Shown here piece after piece: positions 24,011 through 34,069 of a DNA stretch of 60,000 nt (its first letter is position 1; each line of letters begins with the position of its first letter). The notes under the pieces are model-generated. The model worked only from the letters and a program-made list of their open reading frames with translations, had not been told where the DNA came from and did not search any database. A program made the position numbers and the translations under genes. Where the stretch lies: assembly GCF_910592395.1 (NCBI RefSeq), contig NC_088318.1, positions 15,316,349 through 15,376,348 of the forward strand. The letters are read 5' to 3'. Source of the stretch: Lineus longissimus. Taxonomy: Eukaryota; Nemertea; Pilidiophora; Heteronemertea; Lineidae.

Positions 24011-24180
24011 AGATGGCGCGTCGTTAGTATGCATTGAGTGCGGCGCGTTTTAAACCAATTTAAATGCGTATTCGGGCCAGTGTGACGCGACCGTTCTGAA
24101 ACTGGATTAATCAATTCGTATTCCGGAGAGCGCTCTACGGAATTCGGTTTCAATTCGCATTCAGTGTGAACACACCATTA

Positions 24181-25862
24181 AGAACAGACACTCCCAGTAT
24201 GAAGCACCGACTATATATGTTGTTCATGTAGTTTCAGCAAAAGATAGCTTTTTAATAGTTTTCAACATTTCTTTTTTGATCATTCAGCGCTCTGCTCCAA
24301 GAAGCAATGAAGTGGCAACTTAAGTGTTAAAACTATAGTTGTAATTTGCTAATGTCTACAGACCATTGACGTGTCTGAACTCAATGCTGACCACAACAAA
24401 TTGTAAGATCACACAGGAACTAATTCGCTGATGGCCTATCATATCGCCTCTCGGCCTACTAGACACTGCAGAAACAACTTTTACGAACAGAAAAACCGCC
24501 AACAGTAAGTCGTCTGATAGGCAAAATTAATCAATATCTCAAGCAATTTAATTAAAAGATAACCGAATCTAAAGGGTATGGTGCCTTGATAAAAAATCTC
24601 TGAGCAAGTTCACCAAGTAAATGCTGGCTATAAAGTTTTCATTCATATATCTTGGCAGTTTCAATCAGACAGTAATGCAGTACCAAAGATTTTCATCCTA
24701 TTGTATCAAATAATCTAAAGCACACCACCAACCACAATCACTGCCATCGTCCAACATTCCACAGTATTTACATAACTGTTTATTCAACACCCTGGTTATG
24801 TTTATATATCTTCATCGTGGAAGAACCACTTGCTCTTCAAAGGCATTTGTCCTAAATTGCTCCAAATCAAAAAAAAATCGTTTGAAAGATTACATGGAAC
24901 ATAAGTCAATGGTTAACTCATTAAACTAAACGCCCATTCCTTTTAATCCAATTAGCGTTCTGCTAATTATCATCATGGGAAAAACTGACGCCGCTTTAAT
25001 ACTTTGCAAATATTTTTAATTGGACAATGATTCATGTTTCAAGTCATTTCATGTCTGACATATGAGATGGAGATTCCTTTCTATGTACTTCGTGTTACAA
25101 TTCTGATGCCATCTCAACATGAATCAATTTTGATAAGATGGTAAGTAACAGCCATACCCGTAGGCTTCATTAGTTTGACATGTTGGTAAAAAGACTCATT
25201 CCAATTAGGAAACGCTTCTTCATCTTGTTAAATAAGGCTTCTATTCTCCAGCAGTCGTCTGAGCCAATTAACGTTGGCATTTTTCACTTCTCTGTCCAAG
25301 CGGCGTGACACATTTATTTTGTTGATTCCCAAGTTACTCCCCAAATGAGACTGTGAGATTTTTGTTGCTTCACTCATTAGCAGTGATTATTGCAGATGCT
25401 TGCAATAAGAAATGGTCATGGCTGTGACTCATTAATAACTGGTTACTGGAAGGGGGCACTTATCCTCCTCCCCATGATCATCTCACTTATTTCTGAGGAC
25501 AGCATAAAATATTGCACACATTTGTGATAATAACAAGCCTAGACTCTGCCTTAACTTAAGGTGCACCGGCACATAGAGACCACTGGCTGCACCGAGTCTG
25601 CAGCGCATTTAAGGACACATTATGGTCGTTGTGCTCAATATGATTAGCCAAAAGGAATGGATTTAATTTCAATCTGATCGTTTTGCACTATTCATCAAAA
25701 GATGATTACTCAGGAACAGCTTCCAAACTTGACAAAAGTCATGCAATGAATAAAAGACCAGAGAAAGATAAATTTATTTCTACTAACGAGGCAAGGTTTA
25801 TTATCTCTCATGAGAGCTAATCAGGAAAGGAACAATGTTTCATTTGGAGACTCTTTTTGCAG
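24181..25862. other. no recognisable feature
   Basis: AT-rich sequence with no supported exon, repeat or RNA gene. Confidence 0.5.
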
Positions 25863-26001
25863 ATTGGGAGAAACCACGGATGTAGAGTACATCGACATCC
25901 GTGCAGAAACTGATTTTAATAAAGCGCCAATCACCACAACGCTGATGATTCTATTTTATTCTAGGAGGCCTCGGGCATCTTCAAAGGTCAAAGAGACATA
26001 G
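25863..26001 (+). CDS. candidate terminal exon, unknown protein
   Basis: A strong 3' splice site (gactctttttgcag) is followed by a frame open for 45 residues to TAG at 26001, with one leading base. Six CpGs fall in about 125 bases, well above the flanks. The peptide starts LGETTDVEYIDIRAETDFNK, is acidic at first, and ends basic (RRPRASSKVKET). A small perfect inverted repeat (cacggatgt/acatccgtg, 25875-25903) lies inside. No homologue recognised. A chance acceptor beside an open frame cannot be excluded. Confidence 0.28.
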
Positions 26002-26393
26002 TCAGACATGATACTGTTAGTAGTATATTTGACCGCCACTTGTATTACAAATTTTGCCCATTCACTCTAGGCCCATTCATGAAGTGGATACTTTTAAGAA
26101 GGAGGACTAGATAGTTAATTGAGTGTACATTTCCAAAACGGAAATATCTTAGTCCTGGGGTGGAGCATTCTACCAGCTGACATCTCACAATTGTGTCACT
26201 TCGTATTTTTTAAAGATAGTGCATGTGTGGGCTGATGTCATCAATCTTTGTCAACAAGTTACATCCTGTGCCATCTATGGATGCAAAAAACTCTCATTCC
26301 ATTAAAAATGCTATTAATGATCCAACCGAAACCGAAATTATTTTACACCAGTCAGCAAATATATCTCTGCCACTGCCACAATTACAATCATCA
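26002..26393. other. no recognisable feature
   Basis: AT-rich sequence leading into the palindrome cluster. Confidence 0.5.
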
Positions 26394-26476
26394 ACACCTA
26401 AAACATGTGTGGCTTCCCAGGACCCTGTTGCCAAGATGACGATTGGGTCCTGGGAAGCCACACACGTTTTAGGTGT
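26394..26476. repeat. 83-bp palindrome, 32-bp arms
   Basis: Arms 26394-26425 and 26445-26476 are inverted copies with one mismatch and a 19-nt loop. Because of this, both strands encode the same peptide pieces (CVASQDP, GSWEATHVLG), which explains the long overlapping frames here. They are not genes. Confidence 0.93.
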
Positions 26477-26496
26477 AGGCTTCCATTGGCTTAAGG

Positions 26497-26663
26497 AATT
26501 AATACCGAGCTGGCGGTCATTGGTTGTATAATCAAGACCGCTCGGGTAGACCGAAAATGCAGTCCAAAACCCGAGGCGCTTCGCCGAGGGTTTTGGACGT
26601 AATTTGAGGTCTACCCGAGCGGTCTTGATTATACAACCAATGACCGACAGCGAGGTATTAATT
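26497..26663. mobile_element. 167-bp palindromic foldback element
   Basis: Arms of about 82 bp meet at ggcg-ctt-cgcc near 26574-26584. A 39-bp core of each arm (from cggtcattggttg to gggtagacc) is a perfect inverted copy; the outer and inner parts carry a few mismatches. Each arm also contains its own small hairpin (gcggtc ... gaccgc). It lies only 20 bp from the palindrome at 26394-26476. It is most simply a snap-back MITE. Confidence 0.88.
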
Positions 26664-26812
26664 TCTATTCTAAAAGGTTTCAAAATTAAACAAATTAAAT
26701 ACGATTTGAAAGGTATATATGTTCTGTTTTCGTCAAAGAATGATCCAGCCTGGTGTCCGGAACTCCGCCATATTGTTGCTTGTGAAGATAACGTCAATTT
26801 TATACCTACCCA

Positions 26813-26846
26813 GGCGGTCATTGGTTACGATACCAAGACCGCTCCG
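26813..26846 (+). repeat. third copy of the palindrome arm
   Basis: The stretch ggcggtcattggtta, then taccaagaccgctc repeats the left arm of the 26497-26663 element with a few substitutions. It keeps the internal gcggtc/gaccgc hairpin. It may mark the far end of a longer element (26497-26846) or a solo remnant. Confidence 0.75.
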
Positions 26847-29452
26847 ATCAAAACGAGGCGTAATGTATTTTGTATTAGAAACAATGATATACTGTGACTA
26901 AGGCCTTTTAGAATATGAATTTGTACCTCGGCACTGACAACCTGTGCAGTATTTCAATTAATTTGCTGTCAGCGTGTGAGTCCGTGCCGATCTACGGCAT
27001 AAGCTGTCTTGGCAGGTCTTGTCTGTGCGATAGCCGCCTCAGTCACTTCCTGATTCATCATTAATGTTGTTTTTGCCGCCTCACGTATCTCACATCCATG
27101 TTCAGGATACGAATCACGGCATTTAACCCCAGCCAACTCTCACTCTAGGCTGATCCACTTCGTGATATGGATCCTCATCACAACTCATGTACACTAGGTA
27201 ACCACTATTGGGGTTTCCTTATACTCAAGGGCACATTTCTTTGAGTTTCAACAGTTGAGAAACAGAGGCAGAAAACTTTATTGATAAAAATGTTGCCATG
27301 GCTGGCCACTAACAGGGCATACTACGGTACAACTGTGATCACTGATTTTTGTAGCAGGCACCTGCAATGAACAATAAAACCAAGTGTTTTTTGTTGCATG
27401 CAATCATGCCTGTTGCGTGCAATCACGCCTGTAGGTGGAAGCGATTCAAACTGCCAGGCACTTAAAAAGAAAACCAAGCAATAAATTGCACCTGGAATCC
27501 AAGATAAGAATTGCACACAATGATTGTCATAAGAGAAATGGTTTTAAGAAGCCGTTATTCCTGTAGCCGATTAATGAAACATTAAGTTAACGTTCGCCCA
27601 CAGAATAAGGCAATAATTATTCATTATGCTCAGAGTTGTAAAAACACAACGGAACATCTAGACTTTGAGAAGTTGTCCTGATGACAGGAGGAAGTGGATG
27701 TGAAAAATAAAAGGGAAGTTCGCAAAGGACAATATCGTAAATACAATCTTCCCCGAAGACATTCGCCCAATTGCCTTGAAGATAACCTATTTTTACTCTC
27801 AAAAGAGAAGTGTTTCATAAGCAAATAGATCTATGTCAAGCGGAGAGGGGCAACTCAATTTCCTGCCAGTGCAGAGAAGTATTGTTTACAGCCCAACGCT
27901 TAACCATCGTTCATTTTGGTTAACATATTTGGGGGAAATTTTCCAGATGTGCAATGAATTTGAGGAAGCCGACATAAGGAGACTCTATCTCTGAAACGCC
28001 ACTCTTTTGGATATTCCTGAATTCAGCCTACCCCTGAGTCCTGAGGTCATCTTTTGAATCACACCTACCATGACCTGACAAACCACACCAATGACCAAGG
28101 AATGATGGTCAATAGCATTTCTACAGAATATGCAGTAAGGAAATTTGTCAATCCATCAAACAGACAGGTAATCATGATTTATAGCAACTGATAGCATTAG
28201 CATTAGCCATTCATCAGGAAAGAATGACATTTCATCACGTCGTAGCATGTTAGCATCAAACGGTAGCACAAAGTAGCAAAAAGTGCCCGATTTTTGTTGG
28301 TACCATGTCAAACAATTATCCCAGCCAATTATTGGCTTTGATCTGGCCCTATCTGTCATCAGCCACCATTTTCTCCCTCAACACAAACAGAATCTTTGGG
28401 TCAGGTTAGATGAATATTTAATAGATCACTCAAAGAACATGTTGTAGCTATAGTATTTATTCTCTTTAAAATGGAGAGGAAAGGTGAAGTTTTTGAAAAT
28501 TCAGAGAGAATTCACGAATACCAAAGTAGGGAAGATTAAAAGCTAGGGCATGGAGAGGTTCGAATGAGAATGGTTAATCAAACGGCACCATATGTGTGTG
28601 GTTTACTTGTCATGAATACAGGTCTTCAAGGCCAAGCCTATCAATGACAAGCAATCATCAGCATTGGGCCAAAATTACTAATGATCAAGGCGATAATCCC
28701 CAGTTTCTACAGTATATGTCGGCCTCAAATTTTGTTTGTGTTTTGTGGCTTCAAGGTATTTTGTAATGATTCTGAAGTTAATAACGCAGTAAATCACTGA
28801 TATAGCGCTTGATTTGTTTTTTATGCGTTTTCCTTTAAATAAGGCTAACTCATGCAAAGATATGATTACGGTCGGTATGATGGATGACAATGGTCCCCAT
28901 GGCAATAATTTTAGCTGCATAATATTTTTTCTTTAACATTACTGGTATATCTTAAGAAACTAGGAAGTACGAGATAAATATCTTCTTGCACGTGAGTTGC
29001 ATGTGAATCCTTTACATAAAACACTGAAATATTAACAATTTATTTTTGTTGCATTTTTCATATAACATGATAGAATTTTTTTCAGTTTCATTTCCTTGAA
29101 TGCCGGTTATTCATGCCATGTACGAATATAACACACATGTGAAAATTTAGCAATTTACAGTCTAGACACTGGAGTGCCTGGCAATCGAAATCTAGCATTA
29201 TTTTCTCTACATGCTCAGGCCTGAATGATGTACAATGGCATTATACGACATCAGAACCAGAACTATTGGCAATAACTTCTGCTGCTTTGGCAGAAGTTCA
29301 GGCGATTCCCCAAGTTTGAGCGATGATATCCCATATGGCTGGTCGTGCAACTCCTCATATAAATCACGCTTGTTAATATGATTTTATATGATTCATCATT
29401 CATTTTCTATGTTCTTCTCGTTGATCATGCAGAGACCCTGACTAACCATATA
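26847..29452. other. no gene; one 19-bp tandem duplication
   Basis: The only structure seen is tgc(a/g)tgcaatca(t/c)gcctgt duplicated head to tail at 27395-27413 and 27414-27432. The rest is AT-rich without supported exons. Confidence 0.55.
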
Positions 29453-29685
29453 AGGAGAGCCCGAATTATTGCAGAAGGAGAGCCTGAATTATGACAGAAG
29501 GAAGCCTCAATTACCACAGAAGTAGAATCTGAACTGATACAGCCCAAATTACTGCAGTAGAAGAGCCTGAATCAACACAGAAGGAAAGTCTGAATTTAAT
29601 ACCGCAGAAGTAAAATGTACCTCAATTACCATGGACTTAGAACCTGAATTACCCAAAAGTAGAGCCTGAATTACCCTACACTCAC
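29453..29685. repeat. degenerate minisatellite, about 10 units of 20-27 bp
   Basis: Units follow the pattern g(g/t)agagcctgaattay(t)gcagaa with many substitutions and small length changes. No reading frame is kept along the array, so it is not a coding repeat. Confidence 0.75.
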
Positions 29686-32538
29686 CTAAATTCTTCTTGC
29701 AAGGTGATACCTAAAGGCCAGGCCATGAATCAGCCAGTTCAATGAACACTTCATGCTTTTTTACACTTAAATGCTTCCTTCTCCAATACAAGTCGGGTAA
29801 AAAATATTCTCTACCTAAATTTCAATTGCAGGAGGAAATAATTTTTATCCCCGAAGTATTGTAATGAACTTTTTTTTTTCATCCTGCCTCAATATTCTGA
29901 TCCCCACATGCAAGCTGCAAATGCAAATCCATTTGTTGACGCCATGCAACGAGAAGATTACATTCGGCTGACAATGTATTAAGGATCCACCGGGAAGTGA
30001 TTGCATTACTTTAGTTAGGCTAAGGATTGCTCTTCTTTCCAAATACAATCTACGACTGATAAAATTCAATCGACCCTTTTGAACGGCATGCGATGCAACA
30101 GATAAAGCTTCAACTTTAACCAGCTGAATATTATAGAGGGTTGGTTTAAGGTTCTGGCTTGAGTGAAGTGTTTCAATCATCGTTCAAATAAATTTGATCA
30201 AAATACAAAATCCTTCCTAATAAGGTATTGTCATCATACAGGACATCACTTCTCGAGTACATCACTAGGAAAGCAGCTACTGTGTTCTCACAGAAGAGAA
30301 TTTAGATATTTGGAGCGAATTTCAAATAGGGAGAACAAGAGTAACAATGCAAGTTGTGTAACCCAATCACAACCATCAACATCATCGTACATCTTTAAAA
30401 GTTTAGATTGATTGTCAGCACAAATGGGGACATTATTCAACACTTTAGCTAACTGTTGACCAGGAAAATTCCTGAATTGTCTGATCAAATTTCAATCTAA
30501 TGCATTAACCATTAAACTTTTGTAGCAAATTACACCTGATTAAATCAACCACCAAATGAAAACCATCAAACAGGAAAGGTTACAGGTTTGCCATGACATT
30601 GCAGTATGCATTACTGCACTGAAAGTACCTGTAATCTGATAAGGAAACCATACAAAGTACGCCACACATTTCCACGCTCATGAATTTTTAACTTTTAATC
30701 TGAATGAGCCATTTGGAAGCATTTAAATTACAATCTAAATCTTATATCCTAATAAATCCTGATTATGGACGACAAATTGATGTTGAAAAGTTTTAAAGAG
30801 GCAATGAAAACTGTCAGCGAAGCAGTAATAGGCATCACGAATTCAGCCAATAAACAGATTGAACTATTTCTGTTGCTGCAACCTGTGATGATTATCGCCA
30901 TATAATGAGCAATAAAAAGTTCAATCATCGGCGGTAAAATCAGTAATTGCTGGATCGATATGGATCATAGGTCGTAGCAAGCACAGAGTCTTGTTGCATG
31001 TAACAGCTATGACCACAAACAAGATTTTTGATTTTTGACATATGATCATATGCAGCAACAAAAATTACTTGTTTGCGGGGCACTTAAGGCCAGTTAACAT
31101 ATGATTCAGACATGAAGTCACATGTCGTAGTTCACATCTTACTTGATGCATGTTCGATAATAGCCTCAAGCTTAGAAAACATGACACAAGATGTGGGTGG
31201 AAGGTGACAATCAAATTTAATGTAGCCTGCTCTCTGGAAAAGTCGAGTTCGTTCCTAAAGTTACACGTTACAAGTGTTTTCTTGAATCCTATGTTTAATA
31301 ACCAAGCCTGATATCCAAATATGATTTCACACAAGTGGTAATCTATTACTAACAACCCAAGACTTGACATTTGTTGTCATAGTCCTGTGCGCAGCAGACT
31401 GTACAGCTGTACCGAAAGTGATCGTTCACTGTCACCCAATACTTGTGGGATACAGATTATAGTTGTGTACCCGTCATCGAGATTCAATCTATATGAATAA
31501 TTGCCTGAGAAATCAATTTTATAATAATAATATTTGACGAGAGATAGTGCAACTGGTGGGCTAGCACCTAGTGTATCAATCCGATGAAGAAACTAAGTTT
31601 TGTCGCCATTTTGCATTTTGGCTCTGAGTTATGGAGTTACGGATTCCTGAGTTAGAAATATTTACATGATTTACAACTGTTACTACTACTTCACAGGCCT
31701 ATAGCTGGGGTAAAAATATGTCAAAGCACACTTAAGCAACCTATAACTCTTGAAAAGTGTGCTACATAAATTTGGAATGTTAATATGTTACTCTCCATTA
31801 TTCAAGGCACCATTCCATTATTAAAGTGTAATTTGACCGATTCGTCCACAATGAGAACATCAACCAACACTTACAATTTCCATGACAACTAACAACTGAC
31901 TGCTTCATTTCCGAATATTGACTTGTTTTTCACAGAATCAGGCTGCAAGGTCAACATGAATGCTATCATTTCACCGAAAGTGGTGAAATACAATTGGACA
32001 TGTCAGGGCTTTTCGTCTTCATAATCATCAACTCAAGGACAATTCTGAAGAATATGACTATGAGAGTATTGAATTCCCAAATGATTAACTCGGTGTGCAA
32101 TCAAATGAATATACCGGTTAAAGGTCAGAATAGACTCACCATGATCATTTCTCTAACGAATATAGCAGTTAAAAAGTCCTCTTTTTTTCACAATCCATGC
32201 AAGTACAAAATAGCATGGTGAATATGAGCTGGCCATGGCAGAGCATACACGTGCTCGCTGCAGCTCATTTAGCATTTAAAATAACCCGGAGTATTACCGG
32301 AAATTGAAATATTATCCTTGCCCGATAATTGGTGTTTGCTGCAGGGAATCGTATTACGGTTATTGCAAATGCTAGGAAGTGGCAGAACAAATAGATAAAC
32401 ATTGGACAATTTCTTAATGCAGTCTGAGAAAGAAAGCGGAAGTGTGTCAATGGAGTTCCTTGTGTACGTAACGAATGAAAAACTTTATGACTGGCTTCTT
32501 AAGTGCTGAGAGAGATGACACTATCATTTGAATATTGA
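29686..32538. other. no confirmed gene
   Basis: Contains open frames of 111 codons (29845-30180 -), 82 (30163-30411 +) and 101 (31065-31370 -), none with recognisable content or paired splice sites. No repeat was detected. Confidence 0.45.
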
Positions 32539-32696
32539 TCAGGTTGGAGGTGACCAGCTATCAATTAGGAGAAGAATCTGTTTAGCAGTAGGTATTTTAT
32601 TAGGAAATCTCTTGAAAAATACTCCTTTAGGTATACCCGAGATCAATCCGAATAGTTCAGCGATTGGTGGCGGCATAAGTGCCAGCATATTTTGCA
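32539..32696 (-). CDS. candidate terminal exon, hydrophobic peptide
   Basis: On the minus strand, tttttattgtttttttcag is an almost ideal 3' splice site directly before 32696. The frame then stays open for 51 codons to TGA at 32539, after two leading bases. The peptide is hydrophobic and proline-containing (LALMPPPIAELFGLISGIPK is an internal part), which could fit a membrane segment. A few CpGs sit in the middle. The plus strand is also open here (32528-32767), so strand is uncertain. No family recognised and no good polyadenylation signal seen nearby. Confidence 0.28.
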
Positions 32697-32984
32697 CTGA
32701 AAAAAACAATAAAAACAGCGTTGTCAGCATGAGGATTTCTTTTGAACTGTCAAGAGGACAATACTGAATGATATTTTTTTCCTGTTGAGTACTAAAAATA
32801 TGACACTGCTCCTGGTTCTAGTGTAGCTTTCTAGTGTAGCTGCATCTCCACCCTAGAGCACGAAAACACTGTAAGAACACTCCATATTGTAGCAACAGCT
32901 GCATTACAGACCTAATAAAGTCACGCACTGAACTTGAGGGCTCTTGAAATCGATGCTTAATACTGAAGAGGTGGGATCTTTGCA

Positions 32985-33165
32985 CTGTCATAGACACTTA
33001 TGCAGCGGGAAATGTTAACCCTGTATCCCGCACCCTGATATGGGGTCACCACTAATCTGTGCCAATGACTTAATTTCAAGTTGCCACTGAATTGGTATCG
33101 AATCCTGGCCAAAGAAAAATTGCAGTGTGGACCACCTTACCGACCAAGTAAAACTGGCAGCGGCA
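32985..33165 (-). repeat. tRNA-derived SINE
   Basis: On the minus strand, tcggtaaggtggtcc (A-box-like) is followed after about 25 bases by ggccaggattcgatacc (B-box-like). A non-tRNA body containing gggtgcgggatacagggtt comes next. Order and spacing fit a tRNA-headed SINE. No target duplication or tail was resolved. A small tandem duplication of ttctagtgtagct lies just outside (about 32817-32843). Confidence 0.5.
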
Positions 33166-33914
33166 TTGATAACTAATGAAATATTAAATAGAACAGAGGC
33201 AATTTAATGCTGGATAAGTCTAGGGGCCATTCCAGATCATGGACACACTTGTTAAACTCTGTGGTCAATGGGATTTTATGACATTGCTAATGCAAAACCC
33301 GAGGGATCACATTGCTAAATTAAAGATGGTGACGTTGAATACATGCAAGATCAACTGCACACCATATATCTCGAGACTTACAAACACTACTAGCTGAATC
33401 ACGTAGGAGGGGAGTATTTCCTCACATACACTTAGGGATCAAATGAAAGGGTATTTTTCTACTGAGCACAAAGAAAGTATTTATGTACTGATCTCACCTT
33501 TAAAGCGTAAATTGTATCTAAATATGAGCCATTTGCAGAGATGAACCAAGAAAAATTGAAAAATACCTGACAAGTAGAATTAAATGTATACTAATTCTGC
33601 AAGAAGTGGGCAAAGCTCCTCAATGTTTCTTTCATGTCGCAGATACTATTTCTATCAGAAGTGTGTGTCTCAATCTAGAGATGGGAGATTTAATACCGCT
33701 GGAAGGGGGATATATTCCTAAGGTTTGACCACAGGTACCGCCATTTAGGCTAGAACTTACATGCAATCTCTATTCAACATGCTCAATCAGCACTTAATGG
33801 CAACATCTTTGTTAACCATATCATTCTATTTAAAGCATGCAACCCCTTTCATTATCTTCCGAATCAATGCCCACATTTGCAAGAAACGAAGTGTAAACCT
33901 TTATTCATCTGTAG
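33166..33914. other. no recognisable feature
   Basis: AT-rich sequence with no supported exon, repeat or RNA gene. Confidence 0.5.
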
Positions 33915-34069
33915 GAAATTTGGGTTCAGAAAAAGCTGTACCATGCAATAAAGCCATAGAGAGGGGAAAGAAACCTGTTAATGAAGACGGCTTACCTCTC
34001 TCAGTAAACCATCTTATCAAACAACTGTTAATGCAGAATCGTCAGCCTGTAAACAAAGGACTACTATAG
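33915..34069 (+). CDS. candidate terminal exon, unknown protein
   Basis: Acceptor-like tttattcatctgtag precedes 33915. After two leading bases the frame is open for 50 codons to TAG at 34069. The peptide is basic and hydrophilic (KAIERGKKPVNEDGLPL and NHLIKQLLMQNRQPVNKG). An internal donor-like gtaaac could end it earlier. No homology recognised; chance is plausible. Confidence 0.2.

Larger units (their letters stand above)
23286..24177. mobile_element. Harbinger-like MITE with TTA target duplication, interrupted
   Basis: The terminal inverted repeats tgccgtggtcacactg (23286) and, reverse complemented from the right end, tggtgtgttcacactg (to 24177) match at 13 of 16 positions. Each end is bordered by TTA (23283-23285 and 24178-24180). 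A 3-bp TTA/TWA duplication is the hallmark of the PIF/Harbinger superfamily, hence the assignment. Subterminal sequence is full of short direct and inverted gaattgaatgcgaat-like motifs. G+C and CpG are far above the flanks. The middle appears to hold a separate retroposon-like insert (next entry). There is no intact transposase; the 185-codon minus frame (23596-24153) crosses the boundary between arm and insert and is not considered a gene. Confidence 0.75.

Noticed and set aside
23596-24153. Longest open frame in the window (185 codons, minus strand).
   Set aside because: It starts in the terminal region of the MITE and runs across the (AAT)n tail and the retroposon-like insert, so it is a by-product of GC-rich element sequence, not a gene.
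26294-26821. 175-codon minus frame and overlapping plus frames.
   Set aside because: They lie over the palindromes, which make both strands encode the same peptide fragments.
29453-29685. CRISPR array.
   Set aside because: Units are adjacent and degenerate without unique spacers, and the sequence is clearly eukaryotic.
32528-32767. Nuclear copy of mitochondrial DNA.
   Set aside because: The hydrophobic frame first suggested it, but the stretch is short and matches no mitochondrial protein I recognise.
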